Shown here in pieces: positions 24,077-35,880 of a stretch of 64,000 nucleotides of DNA (position 1 is its first letter; every line of letters starts with the position of its first letter). The DNA is from Nipponacmea schrenckii (taxonomy: Eukaryota; Mollusca; Gastropoda; Lottiidae), in NCBI GenBank assembly GCA_030562195.1, contig CM060201.1, forward strand, positions 33,152,067 through 33,216,066, written 5' to 3'. The position numbers and the translations under genes are program-made. The notes under the pieces were generated by a model, which searched no databases, was not told where the DNA came from, and saw only the letters and a program-made list of their open reading frames with translations.

Positions 24077-24654
24077 AGTGGTGCCGAGGAGTGAGATAGG
24101 TTGGTAGCAAGGAGAGTGGAGGATGGTATTTTGATGATATGAACCATGTAACCCGATATTGGATAGAAAGGATCTATGGAGAGTGTCGGGTGTGTCTTAG
24201 GAGCGGGGTGTATTTGGGTCAAAAGGTCGAAATTGGGCTTTGCTCTGCAATATTGCTCTATATCAATTTTTATGGCTAGCAGCTTTCCAATTGATTTTCT
24301 AGAACTTTTTAACTAAAATAATCATGAAATACTTTAAATAAATTTATATTAAAAACGTTTTGTATGAGAATCAAACTGTTTATTGAATCGTGCACTGAAA
24401 GTGGAATTATCCATGGTTCTTCTGGGTTTCTAAGTCTAAATCAGTAATAAAATACACTATTTTTGTTTATTTTATGATTTATTTTCCTGATACACATCAT
24501 TTATGAACAGTGAATCGCACAGTTCGGTTGGTGATGCCTTGTTAAAGCAGATAGAAATTCATAGCGATTCATGAAACCACTAGTCTTAATATGCCGAATA
24601 CGGGGTGTGGTTTGGACACAACGTTACAAAGAAATCAATGTTAAATCGGTTTTC

Positions 24655-24710
<56 letters not shown>

Positions 24711-24722
24711 TAATAAATAATA
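24655..24722. repeat. (AAT)n microsatellite
   Basis: About 68 bases of nearly pure AAT repeats with a few AATG interruptions, lying between the F-box gene A and the last exon of the minus-strand death-domain gene. Confidence 0.9.
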
Positions 24723-24741
24723 ACAATTTGATAATAATGAC

Positions 24742-27172
24742 CTATCGTAAAGAAGCGATACGTTTTTCTATTTTCCTGGCCAGCCTGCCCATATCGATCT
24801 CTCGTAAAGTTTCTATCAGATGGTTGGTAGTTGCTTCACTGCTCAATCTCTTCCACTTGGCCAGACATTTTAAAGCAACATCACGTGGTGTTTGGTCTCT
24901 CTTCTGACCGCTAATATCAAACGCTGAAAAAAGTTATGATCATCCCGAAATCTATTCATTTAAGGGGGCATTCTGTGGTTGATTTGTAGCTTGGCTCAAA
25001 TCTATGAAGCCTATACACAAAAATGTAGCGAAGAGTCCCTGGGTGTATCTCAAAGTTTTTTTTTTTTTTTGTTTTCTTGTTTAATTTCTTAACGCCAAAA
25101 CTATTTTAAGATTTACATTTTAAGTTCATTATTGCCTTTGATAGGCACCAAACAGTGTTCCTTGAAAGGGGCAGATGTTTCGATTTGCGTGGTACACACG
25201 AATAGTTGGTAAAAAAGGTCAAAGTTCTACATAAAAAATATTTTTTTACATTTAATATAAAAATTGAAACTTTCTCTTTAACACTTATTTGCAAATTATT
25301 TTTTTATAAAGCAAAACAGTAGACACCCATGACTTGAGATAGCAAGCTGTTACCCTTATTAAATATAAAATGCACTTTCTTGCTGTTATCCTTTATAATT
25401 ACCTTCTATGTCTTGTTTAATTAAAGCCGTATCTCTAACTGGTCTGAATGGTAACTGTGCATACAGGGACGACCATTTATGTCCTATACCATTAGCTGTT
25501 ATTTTACAAGCTTCGCTAAAACCATCTGAAAAAGACACGAAAGGGTAAAGTCGTCTACCATCTACGCACTTATTTTCTGAAGAGTCTCATTTAGCTGACT
25601 AAATCAAAATGATTTTTTAAAAAAAATATGAGATCAAAATTCAAAATATATAACGGCGCCCTATGCAGAAGCTGGTAGAGCTGCACTCCTGATCCGTTCA
25701 AAGTGAAGGCTCAGCCCACGAGAACTAATCCCTTGGGAACACAATTTAGAGGAATCCTTACCGGTGAGATCAAATCTACGACCCGGAGTATATCCATCAT
25801 CGTAAAGTCTCTTCAATGTATCAGGGTGAAGTTTGATGGCTCGAATTCTCCTGATACAGTCAATTTCAGATTTCAGATCCCGAATATTTCCCTCAGTTTG
25901 CTCGGCTTCCTGTTCTCTTCGACCCACATTCCGATTTAAATACTCCTCGTTTTTTACACTCCGCTCATACATATTCTGGAGCCTGTAAATCTCCTTCTGT
26001 ACAGCCTTTCTCTCGCTCCTAACTTTGGCTACATTGTCTTTTACAAAATCCAATTTTTTTTCCAGTTTGAGCATGTCCTCCTGAACCTTGTTGATTTCGG
26101 TGAGTAATTGTTTGATTTGAGTTGGTGAATACGAGCGCTCGAAATATAAGTCTTCATACAATCTTTCTTCTCGAGTTTTCTTTGATTTGTAAGTGGACTC
26201 CATGTTGCTCTGTTTCTCCATGAGGCTCAACTCCCGTTTCCGTAAAAATTTCTTTTCCTCTACGACATGACTTAGTTTTTTTCGAACATGTTTAGAGTTG
26301 TACGTTTTCCGCCGCATTTGATGCACAGCGTCGTCAGCGCGAAGTTGAGTTTTGCGCGCCTCTTTCGTATTTTCAAGTTTACGCTTTATAAGATTGTTTG
26401 TTGCGTCTTGAAGTTTTCTAGAATAGGCTTCATCTGCGGTTATCCAGTCTTTCAGTGGGGATGAAATGCGCGGGAAAATGGACAGTGCGACCTTCATACA
26501 ATACAAAATATTGTCATAACTTTTTTTATAATCATCAAAACTGTCACCTTTATGTTTAAGTAATTGATCCTGTATTTCCTCCAGTTTTTCAAAGCCTTCG
26601 CTAATTTTTCGTCTCCAGGCAACAATATTATTTTCATATTCTAAAACACACGAGATTTCTTTCCCCTGAGCCTCGGAAGCGAAACTGAGACAATATTTGT
26701 CCACGTGGTCATTCAGAGCTTTGTTTAAATTATCTTTACATTTTTCTAACATTTCTTCAAACGCTTCACTCCTGTTCAGAATGGCATCCATCTTTTTCAG
26801 TTCTTCTTTATGGGCGAGTTTTAACGAAGTTCGGCACCGATTCAAATAAGCGCCAAAATCACGACAGCTCTCGGCTCTCGTCTGTCTCCCGGTTTTTTGA
26901 TGAACAAATCGAATCAATTCCTCCGTTTCCATATTGAAAGTATTTTTAGCGAAACGAAAATGTTTTTCGTTAAAATTGCGAATTTCTTTTTCAGATGCAT
27001 GTATCAACATCATGGCTTTACGCCTCTCCGATTCCAGGGAGGTTGGAACGTTCAGTTTAATTTCTCGGAAGAAAATTTGGGGTGTTGGTGTTCTTTTTGG
27101 CTCGGGGTGACTCGAAGGAACCCGCAATTCGGGCAATCCAACGCTGTAGCGAAATTGATATTTGAGTGGCAT
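24742..27172 (-). CDS. Coiled-coil protein with C-terminal death domain
   Basis: Three minus-strand exons, 27172-25762, 25525-25403 and 24923-24742, have matching phases (1, 1) and good splice sites (ACCG|GTAAGG, TTTTTCAG, GAAG|GTAATT, TTTTTTCAG), giving 571 residues. Residues of about 50-455 are highly charged and helical, with heptad-like stretches (for example EINKVQEDMLKLEKKLDFVK). The end, about 472-570, looks like a death domain: TANGIGHKWSSLYAQLPF, then ALKCLAKWKRL and LIETLREIDMGRLARKIEK, matching the usual helix 1, helix 4 (W-x-x-L-x-P) and helix 5-6 patterns. Death domains mediate homotypic binding in signalling complexes, so a cytoplasmic adaptor or scaffold is plausible. No named orthologue was recognised. 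Reading exon 1 through its donor gives a false 503-residue ORF. Confidence 0.85.
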
Positions 27173-27499
27173 TTTGTGTTTTACATGATACAGAAATGAT
27201 TTAGATCAAAAAAAAAGATTTAGCTTAGTAGAACCTTGTCCTGAATGTGTTGGATCTGATGTCACATTAGGAAAAATAACGGAACATTACGGTATGATAG
27301 GTGTGCACTCCACCTAAAGCGTGTTTAAACCACACATTTGTGTTAATTAGTTCTCATAGAAATAATATCAATTCTTCAAAATAATAGTAGCTTAGGCTGT
27401 GGCACTATGGTCTATATTGCAAAAACAATAACTTTGGTACAAATGTAAATTACTTTTGCTGTGTTAGAGCTGTTTCTGGATACATTATATTCCTTTAAC

Positions 27500-27900
27500 G
27501 CTATAGGTAATGGTTATAGTTATTACGGCAGTGTTTAAGGTTAATTACACGTAATATATCCCTATATTGTTGTAATGGTTATGTTTGTTATTCCAATATA
27601 GACCGTTTTAATAGATCACTATAAATATATTCACGTATATTATATTCCAAAACAGTTGTTATGGTTAAATTTATATTTTTTACATGGACTGTTTCAAATG
27701 ATCACTGAAAATATATACATGTACATACAGTTATTCGAACATTCTTGTAACGGTTAATGTTGGTATTCCAATATAAACGTTCACTATTCACTTCCAGGTA
27801 GATTTTCTTACATTGTATGGTTACGATTAAAGGTATCATTCCAATATAAACCATTTGTAAATATCACTTTATACATAGATATATTATATTATCGTTGTTT
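27500..27900. repeat. Degenerate tandem repeat, unit about 100 bp
   Basis: The phrases GTTATTCCAATATAGACCGTTT, TGGTATTCCAATATAAACG and GTATCATTCCAATATAAACC recur, each preceded by a diverged TGTAAxGGTTA phrase. Spacing is about 100 bases and three to four units can be traced. Strong divergence suggests an old array. Confidence 0.5.
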
Positions 27901-29668
27901 CTAACCTGTAGCTCACTATTTTTTAAACATATATCACATTAGACATTCCTTTCGTACGCCCTGTAGTTAGGACAGGCCTCTAGTCGTCAGGCATACACGG
28001 GGGTACTGAAGGTAATAAACGTGTAGTTGTTTTAATGAATACTCAAAATATATTATAGTCTCAGGTACGAGACAAGCCTAAGTCCAGTTGGTGCTAATCC
28101 CTTATCCAATAGTTCTGTACCAGTTGAAACTATACAATAAAGGGTGTACTACTATTCCGATCATAAAGTATTTTAATAGTTGTTGTTGAATACTGGCCTA
28201 AATCACCATTGAATAAACTACCTACTTTGGTCATTCAATAATTTCTATAATAAACCTATTTAACTTGTAGATATAGATAAGTGTATGGTTTTTTTTTTAT
28301 ATTTAAAGGGATACTATCCCTTAAGATGGCTAAGTTTTTTGATTTTCAAATTTGGCTAAATTGAGTATATTATTAATTTCAGGTTTTTTTCCAGAATTAA
28401 TATTAAATGGTTTACTTTTCGAATACATCAATTACACAAAAATTAAATCCTTGAAAGGTAAAATATATGTAAAATTTAGGTGCTCTCAATGTGTATATAG
28501 CCAGTGTTTCTAAAGAGTATTGCTTTTATCCGTACAGTAGTACTCTATTACCAAACAAAAAGCATAACGAGCTTGAAAAGTATACGAAATCATTTTTAAA
28601 TGTATTGGCATTAATTAAGTAACGCTAGGAGTTATTTAGTTAATATATTATTTAGATAAGATAACGTACGCATTTCTCTACGTTTAGGAGTCTAACTTTG
28701 ATATATACGATCCCAAAAATTCGACCTTAAAACAATATTAGAAATACCACAGCTTAGAATGGACATAAAAATTCAAAGTCTCAAACTTGATCAAGAAGAA
28801 AACTAATATTCATTAGTTAGATTTACCATTTAGAGTGCCAAAACTAAGGAAATGAATCTCTATATAAAACGATATATCCATGAAACTAAGTAATTATTGA
28901 GACAAGCTTAGCTTATTTTATATAACACAAGAATCGTTATGGAAGTTGTTATTAAATAAGTGTGTTTTATCCCATCAGTATATGGTCTTGTATAGGGTAC
29001 TAGTATGTGCTTCTAAATATCGTTCAAAGCATAGCTTATTTTTTAAATGATTATTGCCTAGTTGTATTGGATTATATAAGGATTCTGTAGTGTAGTTTTA
29101 ACACCGGATAAGCCCACCGAATAACAAAGAATCATTATGGCCAAGTTTAAAAATTTCAATTTTGTTGTCATTCTAAGAGGTGGTATCTTTAACGTCGTTA
29201 TGAATTAAAACCTTGTCGGTAGTCAAGTAGCGTCGGTGTATATCTATTACTATAATATTATTGAATTAGTCAATAGCATTGTGTTTATTTTATTCATAAT
29301 TGATTTCAACTTATAAAGAGAGAAAGGACAAATAGGCTAATACACAAGTTTTATTATTAAAATTATTGTAAATCGTACATGAAAAGATTTGATAAAATGT
29401 GCTATTTATTTCAATGTATAACCTCTTTAACAACCCAACTTTTGTTTTAAAGTTTAAATCAAAACTGGGTGTACTTATTATTTAGTAGGCCTATTTTATA
29501 TTGTTGAAACTTTTATGATACGTAAACTTTATTAGGCGTTAATTTTGCTGAAAAAATATAACGAACTTAAAAACCTCTTATTTATTAGTATAAGACAGTA
29601 TTGCTGTCAATTAGTTAATTAAATATTTGGACCTATATAACCTACGAAACATTTATAATACCCATAAA

Positions 29669-30050
29669 GGCCTGTATCCACATTCGCGTTTTCACGCCAC
29701 GTAATACGCGTCGGAAAACGCCTGAAAATGACTCTGCGTAATACACTGCGTTGAACTATGTCCACATTAGCGTACTCGGAGTCGTAATTTGGGGCGTAAT
29801 TGCTGCAAAATATGCTCATGTGACATTTTAAGTGCAATTTTAGTCACTCGCAGCTATGGAATCACGCCAGGCGTGAAACGCTCAAGACTTCTTCGGAGGT
29901 TATTGGTGTTTTACGCCGCGTCGGCAAAGCGTGGCGTTTTTTCGATTACGCCTATGCGGACAAGTCACTATTGAAATACTCTTTGGGGTTTCTCGACGCG
30001 TATTACGAGGCGTGAAAACGCTCCTGAAAACACGAATGTGGATACAGGCC
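29669..30050. mobile_element. TIR element (MITE-like), 382 bp
   Basis: The left end begins GGCCTGTATCCACATTCG and continues into CGTTTTCACGCC. The right end is its inverted complement with a short internal offset (GGCGTGAAAACGC ... CGAATGTGGATACAGGCC). The interior is richer in CG than its surroundings, with repeated CGTAATAC and GAAAACGC motifs. No clear target duplication was found, and it has no ORF. Confidence 0.75.
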
Positions 30051-30519
30051 CGAAACTTGCTGACTCTATTCCCAGCATCTGATAGCTATTTGGACTGATA
30101 TGGCTGGGGGGTCAGGAAAACTAGGCACCAAGAACTTGGGATTTTCCACATTTCCACACCTCCGCAGGTGCGGGGGTATTAAACGTTTTTGCATTCCTCG
30201 AGTTCGCTAAATTCATGTCACGCCTGTGGTTGCGTCAAAGTGTTTTTTTTTCTTTTGGTCACTGAGCGATTGAAATTCTTGAGAAAAACACATTTGACCC
30301 AACCATTTATTCTGTTTATTTTGTTATGATTATGCTTTGTTATGAATTTAAAGGTCCAGATCATGTTACAATTTTTAATTGTTACATTACTTGTGTATAT
30401 TAAAGAATTAAAGTAATAAAAAGTTATATTTCTACAACACTTATTTCTCTTGTGTTCAAATGACAATTTTTAGACTTTACAGCCTATCAATGCTGACTTA
30501 ACGGCACCTTTGTTTATTA

Positions 30520-31340
30520 CATTTATAGTTGATGGTTATTACATTTATGGTGGGGCTCTGGTTTTTACATTTATAGTGGGCTCTGGTTATTACATTTAGA
30601 GTTGATGGTTATTACATTTATAGTTGATGGTTATTACATTTATGGTGGGTTCTGGTTATTACATTTATGGTGGGTTATGGTTATTACATTTATGGTGGGT
30701 TCTGGTTATTACATTTATGGTGGGTTCTGGTTATTACATTTATAGTTGATGGTTATTACATTTATGGTGGGTTCTGGTTATTACATTTATAGTTGATGGT
30801 TATTACATTTATGGTGGGCTCTGGTTATTACATTTATGATGGGCTTTTGGTTATTTACATTCATAGTTGATGGTTATTACATTTATGGTTGGGGCTCTGG
30901 TTATTTCTTTTAGAATACTTTATGTGTGGGTCTCTGGTTATTACATTTATAGTTGATGGTTTTCGCATTTATGGTGGGTCTGGTTATTACATTTATAGTG
31001 ATGGTTATTACATTTATGTGGGTTCTGGTATTCATTTATTAGTTGATGGTTATTACATTTATGGTGGGCTCTGGTTATTACATTTGGTGGATTCTGGTTA
31101 TAATTTATGATGGTTATTACATTTATGGTGGATTCTGGTTATTACATTTATGGTTGATGGTTATTACATTTATGGTGATGGTTAGTTTTTACATTTATGG
31201 TTGATGGTTATTACATTTTAGGTGGGTTCTGGTTATTACATTTATGGTGGGTTCTTAGTTATAACATTAATAGTTAATGGTTATTACATTTATGGTTGAT
31301 AGTTATTCATTATGGTTGGCGTTATTACATTTAGTTATGA
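30520..31340. repeat. 22-25 bp minisatellite
   Basis: The core GGTTATTACATTTATGGTGG alternates with a variant reading TTACATTTATAGTTGAT. More than 30 units span about 800 bases, degrading towards the right. One further stray copy lies near 31640-31705. It has no coding sense. Confidence 0.9.
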
Positions 31341-32124
31341 ACGAAATGTTCAGTGTATGGGGGGGATACAATTAAACTATGTTCAAAGCAAAATACTGTT
31401 ATATTTCATATATTGCTTTTTTACAATTATCGAATTTTTGAATAGATAAACATCCAATATGAATGTAGTCCCAAATTTATAGTTATTCAAATAACCTGAT
31501 TGTATTAGGGGAATCTTATATTATTTAAAGTGACTTTCCAGTTACCATATGGAAATTTACAAATATGGCTGATGAGACCCCTACATTTTAGGCTATGTCA
31601 ATTATTGATTTACAATTTTTTGAAATGAATTTTTTGTTCATGACGTTTATGGTTGATGTTATTACATTTATGTTGAAGGTCATTACATTTATGGTGGGTT
31701 CTGGTTAAATTTTAGTGATTATTTGGAAATAATGGTGATTTTTACTTTTGTGACACTAGTTTATGGGCTGTGCACTATGATTGATCGATTTTGATGAATA
31801 ATCTTTTGATATGCCTAAATTATAATATGGTCGTTTATTGTTTCCCCTGTGGTCCGTCAACAATTGGCTTATGAAAGCGATAGAGATCATATATCGGATT
31901 ATGTGAGGATTTTGAACTCTTAACACTAGAGTTAAGGTATGTTTTATTGTTAATTTTTCAAAATCGGCATAGGCATGTTATATAACGGCCCTAAACAATT
32001 CCTCCTAATATGATTAAGACAGAGGACAGTTTGAAATGAAAAATTAAACGAGTGGAGTTTTACGTTCTACTCTTCTGCACCTTATGGGCTAATAAAGACA
32101 GACAACGCCATGCAGTGTGCAATG

Positions 32125-32400
32125 AGGGAAATTTGCCAGGACAGCGGCATCAGCCTACTCTTTTTGCGATTTCCAACTGTCAAGGGATCTTTAACGTGCA
32201 CAGCCTGTAGCATACTGGGCCTCGGTCCCATCTAAACGACAAGATGATTTTTCCATGTCAGTCCCTCCGACCTGCATCACTGACAATGGGAAACCGGGCT
32301 GAAAAATCCGAAAGTTCATCTCAACCTTTGTCTGAACTGAACCCTGTACGTTCAGGTTAGCGAGCAAGCGTCTAACTCACTGAGCCACCGCAGCCCGAGG
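32125..32400 (-). mobile_element. tRNA-derived SINE
   Basis: On the minus strand the 5' end reads GGCTGCGGTGGCTCAGTGAG and about 40 bases later AGGGTTCAGTTC, which fit the A and B boxes of a tRNA-type RNA polymerase III promoter. The body shares phrases with two other copies in the window (near 38.2 kb and 62.8 kb), such as TTTTTGCGATxTCCAxCTGTC (plus strand) and CCGACCTGCATCA. The 3' border is approximate. Confidence 0.65.
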
Positions 32401-32539
32401 ACAGTTGTGAATGGGAAAAATTAGCCAGGAACGCTTCAAAACTACACACAATTTCTTAATAAAACATTTTTTATCTTGATAGTCAAGTTATTAATTTAAG
32501 TTTAAACAATTTTTTTTAAAGTTCTAAAGGAGTTGATGT

Positions 32540-35271
32540 TTAATGGCCCTCTTTTTTAGGGTGTTCCTCTCTCCACTTATAATAATCTTCAGGGCTAAGT
32601 CGGCATTGTGTGTTATGCATCAAATTGTGTGTTCCATCACCAAATGGCATAGCCTGAAATATGGAAACAAAATGAATAATCTAAAATGTTCTGTGAGAGA
32701 GATGGCTTGAAAATATTCTAGAAATACCAGAACATAATCATTTTACATTCAAAGAGGAAAGCTAAGGTTTTTTGTTTAAACATACAAAAGTGTTATCATG
32801 ACAATTAAACTGCACTCATTGAAGTGTTCAATAGGAGGTCTTTATCTGGAAGGCATACAGTAGTGCTGGCATGATATATCATTGAATCGAAATCCATTGT
32901 TTTAAAACTAGTTAAATTACTAGTAATAACATTTTGTTACCGTACCTCAAAATATAAGTGTTAAAATTATAAGATATTGAAACCTTGGAGAAAAAGGTAT
33001 CCTTGTATTGCGATAGGTATTGTATCGTCCCATGATTGGCAATACCCAATACTAGCATACAATAAAGATAAAAAAGAGAAAAAAATTAAAAAGAAATACC
33101 CTTTTAGATCTCCTAAGATGAGGATAATTGATCCACATAACGGGTTCTTCTTCATGACGAGTTGCATTATAAGCTACCAAAACATTTACTACTATCGCAG
33201 CAGTAATGCTAAATATCATCCACTCAATATGGTTTCCTTCAATAAAAAAAATAAAACAATTGTCAGAATATTAGTCTTCTTGCCACATTTAATATTTGCA
33301 AGATGTCAGAAAATTAAGATTTAAGAAATAAGTGTTCTCATTAGCATATCATTTTTCTTCAAAAGTCAACTGTTCTTAAAAACAAAAGATTAAATACCCT
33401 GTACATGTAAAGTTTTGGGTGAAAAGTCTATATATAAATGGTTTGTCGAATTTTGAATTTTTCCATTTGTTTGATGATTCATGTAAAATAAAGAGTTTCT
33501 AATATTATTGAAGCCTCAATTATTATTATTTGTTCCAAATTTGGGTCCTTTTGAGTTGAAGGTAGGAATTAACCAATAGGTAATCTAAGACAATCAGAAG
33601 TATTTTGATGATATTAAAAGAAAAAGAATCACCATTTCACGGAAAATTTACCATCTGCACTGCAATAGGTGCAATTTTCAAATCTATAGGCACCTACTAC
33701 TACAGTACAGCTATGGAGGCTACATGGGAGACTGTGGTTTCACCCGTTTACAAGTTCAACCGTGGTTGTTTCACCCAGAGGCTAAAAATTAATTGGTTAT
33801 TTCACCCATAGTTTACATGGTATCCAGTTAAAACGGTAACATGTCAAAACGGTAACAAATTTTATTAGTTAAAACGGTAACAACTCCACCAAAACGGTAA
33901 CAAAAATTTTCGGTTAAAACGGTAACAACTCCACCAAAATGGCAACAGATATTTTGGTGAATAAAAATAATTTATTTTGTACATTTCTTTAATATAAACA
34001 TTTCGTAGTAGTAAAAATAACAATGGATTGTGAAAATGTATGCAGAGGTCTACTATGTACGCACCTCGTCCGATGAAGAATAAGTTGACAGTCAAAACAG
34101 ACACACCTTAATTTTTAGTGCTAAAACCGTTTATTCTAAGATATTGTCTCTATCGTACTGAGGCCTGCAGGTAAACTATTTATGTATTTCTTTAAAGTAT
34201 GGGCTCTTTGTAATCTGTACAAAAAAAGAAGGTTGGGTAAATAATTTCTGAACTGTCAGAAGTGTTCAAAGACATCGCGTGAGCAGTGCATTACGAGTAT
34301 CTGTGAGGTGGTTGCGTTCGATTTTTGCTCCTGGGCGACACCTCCACTATTATTTCAATGGCAAACGACTAAAAGAGGGCATCGAACGCGCCTCAAATCC
34401 CAACAAGAAAGTGAAACAAGTGCAACATTATTCATAAAATGTGCTGACGAACAAAATTTCATAAGTCGGGCATCGGACAAGTACTTTATTTCTGTTTATG
34501 TCATTAATTAGAAAATATTATGTATCGCGTTTTAATTATGATCGTGATTACTAATAATGATAGTTGTCAGGAAATCTGTTAGCTTATTATGTCGGTATAC
34601 CGTATATTACTTTGATCAATTGGCAAAGATTGTTTGAGTTCTTTTCAATCACTGATTTTAAGTTAATACTATCTTGATTAACAAAGATCACATTAATTAT
34701 AGGATTTATTTCGTTACCATTAATTATAGGATTTATTTCGTTACCGTTTTAACCAAAAATAGCTGTTACCGTTTTAGCGGAGTTGTTACCGTTTTAACCA
34801 AATTTCCGTTACCGTTTTGGTGGAGTTGTTACCGTTTTGACTAAAAAATTTGTTACCGTTTTGACATGTTACCGTTTTAACTGGTATTCGTTTACATTAG
34901 CTTCAAGTGAAACTTTCTTATTTAATATCACATAAATACTTCATTCACAGAAATATATTGACTGAGGGCGCAATAAGGATTTGTGCCATACATGTCGACT
35001 ACGACTAGTAGGCATCATTCTCACAAATAATGACAAATATTGTAAATAAAATGTAATTAGACTTGGGCTAGTTAGATTGTCAGTAAGTCATCAGCTACCC
35101 ACCTGGTCCTTCTCTCTCAGGTGGTTCAGACACATTTACGATTTCTACTTTTCTTGAAGTTACTGAAGAATTCACTGAAGGATTCAGTGGGCCTGCAAAT
35201 CGTCGAAATGAAGGCTGTGTTAGCCTATTTTGTCTAACAAGTCGAAGTACCGTTCCAACCTTCGACGCCAT
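32540..35271 (-). CDS. COX6A: Cytochrome c oxidase subunit 6A, mitochondrial
   Basis: Three minus-strand exons, 35271-35103, 33236-33100 and 32653-32540 (phases 1 and 0), encode 139 residues. The N terminus is arginine-rich and lacks acidic residues (MASKVGTVLRLVRQNRL), as expected for a mitochondrial targeting sequence. A single membrane helix follows (WMIFSITAAIVVNVLVAY), then the family hallmarks YPHLR and PFGDGTHNLMHN, equivalent to the YPHLR...FPWGDGNHTLFHN region of known COX6A. The protein sits in the inner mitochondrial membrane as a nuclear-encoded regulatory subunit of complex IV. It is longer than the roughly 110-residue vertebrate form, mostly in the N-terminal region and the charged tail (EEHPKKEGH). 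The first intron, about 1.9 kb, contains a 1,061-bp TIR transposon. Confidence 0.92.
33824..34884. mobile_element. 1,061-bp TIR element with AAAACGGTAAC subrepeats
   Basis: The two ends are inverted complements over about 130 bases and begin CCAGTTAAAACGGTAACATG. Within each end the motif AAAACGGTAACA recurs five or six times at about 20-30 base spacing, with a conserved spacer ACTCCACC. TAT flanks both sides (33821-33823 and 34885-34887), suggesting a 3-bp target duplication. The roughly 800-base middle has no meaningful ORF, so the element is non-autonomous. It lies in the first intron of the COX6A gene. The repeated motif may be a transposase-binding site (inference). Confidence 0.88.
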
Positions 35272-35880
35272 TATTGAAGGTGACTTAGACCGGAAGTGTA
35301 AGAGAATGTTATGTGAGCATGCGCAAAGACTGACATCCCCTTGTCTACAGGGGTATGTTAAAAGGAAATCATATCATAATAATGTAAATTAAATGACACT
35401 TAAGCGGTTTAATAATCCCATTAAAAAATTTCACATTCATGTGATAATCAATTTCTTATAATTTGTTTGAATCTGATCAAAAAAAGGAACCGGTCCTTTT
35501 CAAATCAAAACAAATTTCCTCGAGTCCCTGTTGAAACAAATTGACGACTGATCAAACCATCCGATAAAATTTTTTTTCGTGAAACCATGGAACTGTATAC
35601 TGTCAGTATACAGTTCTGTGGTGAAACAAATTGAGGGAAATTCATTTCTGAGTGATAATCGTTACTCCTTAGTTTGATTAAAACAAATAACCAAAACAAT
35701 CGGCACTGTTTGAAAGAAATATCATTTAATATTCATCGGTTAGTTTGGTCAGATATTTTGCAACCGTCAACATCCGGTTTGTGAGTAATGGCGAAAAGAA
35801 ATGTGAGATCATAGCAATTAACGCAATAAAAGTTGATAAACTCCTTTCTTTGACATCGAAAATGGTGTGAAAGTTGAAGA

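Larger units (their letters stand above)
27173..32124. other. About 5 kb gene-free region with repeats
   Basis: No coding exon was recognised on either strand. The region is AT-rich and contains a degenerate tandem repeat (27.5-27.9 kb), a TIR element (29.67-30.05 kb) and a minisatellite (30.5-31.3 kb), listed separately. The stretch 28.0-29.6 kb shows nothing identifiable. Confidence 0.5.

Noticed and set aside
25661..25761. C-terminal end of the 503-residue minus-strand ORF
   Set aside because: It lies beyond a strong GTAAGG donor. The spliced continuation into exons at 25525 and 24923 gives a coherent death domain instead.
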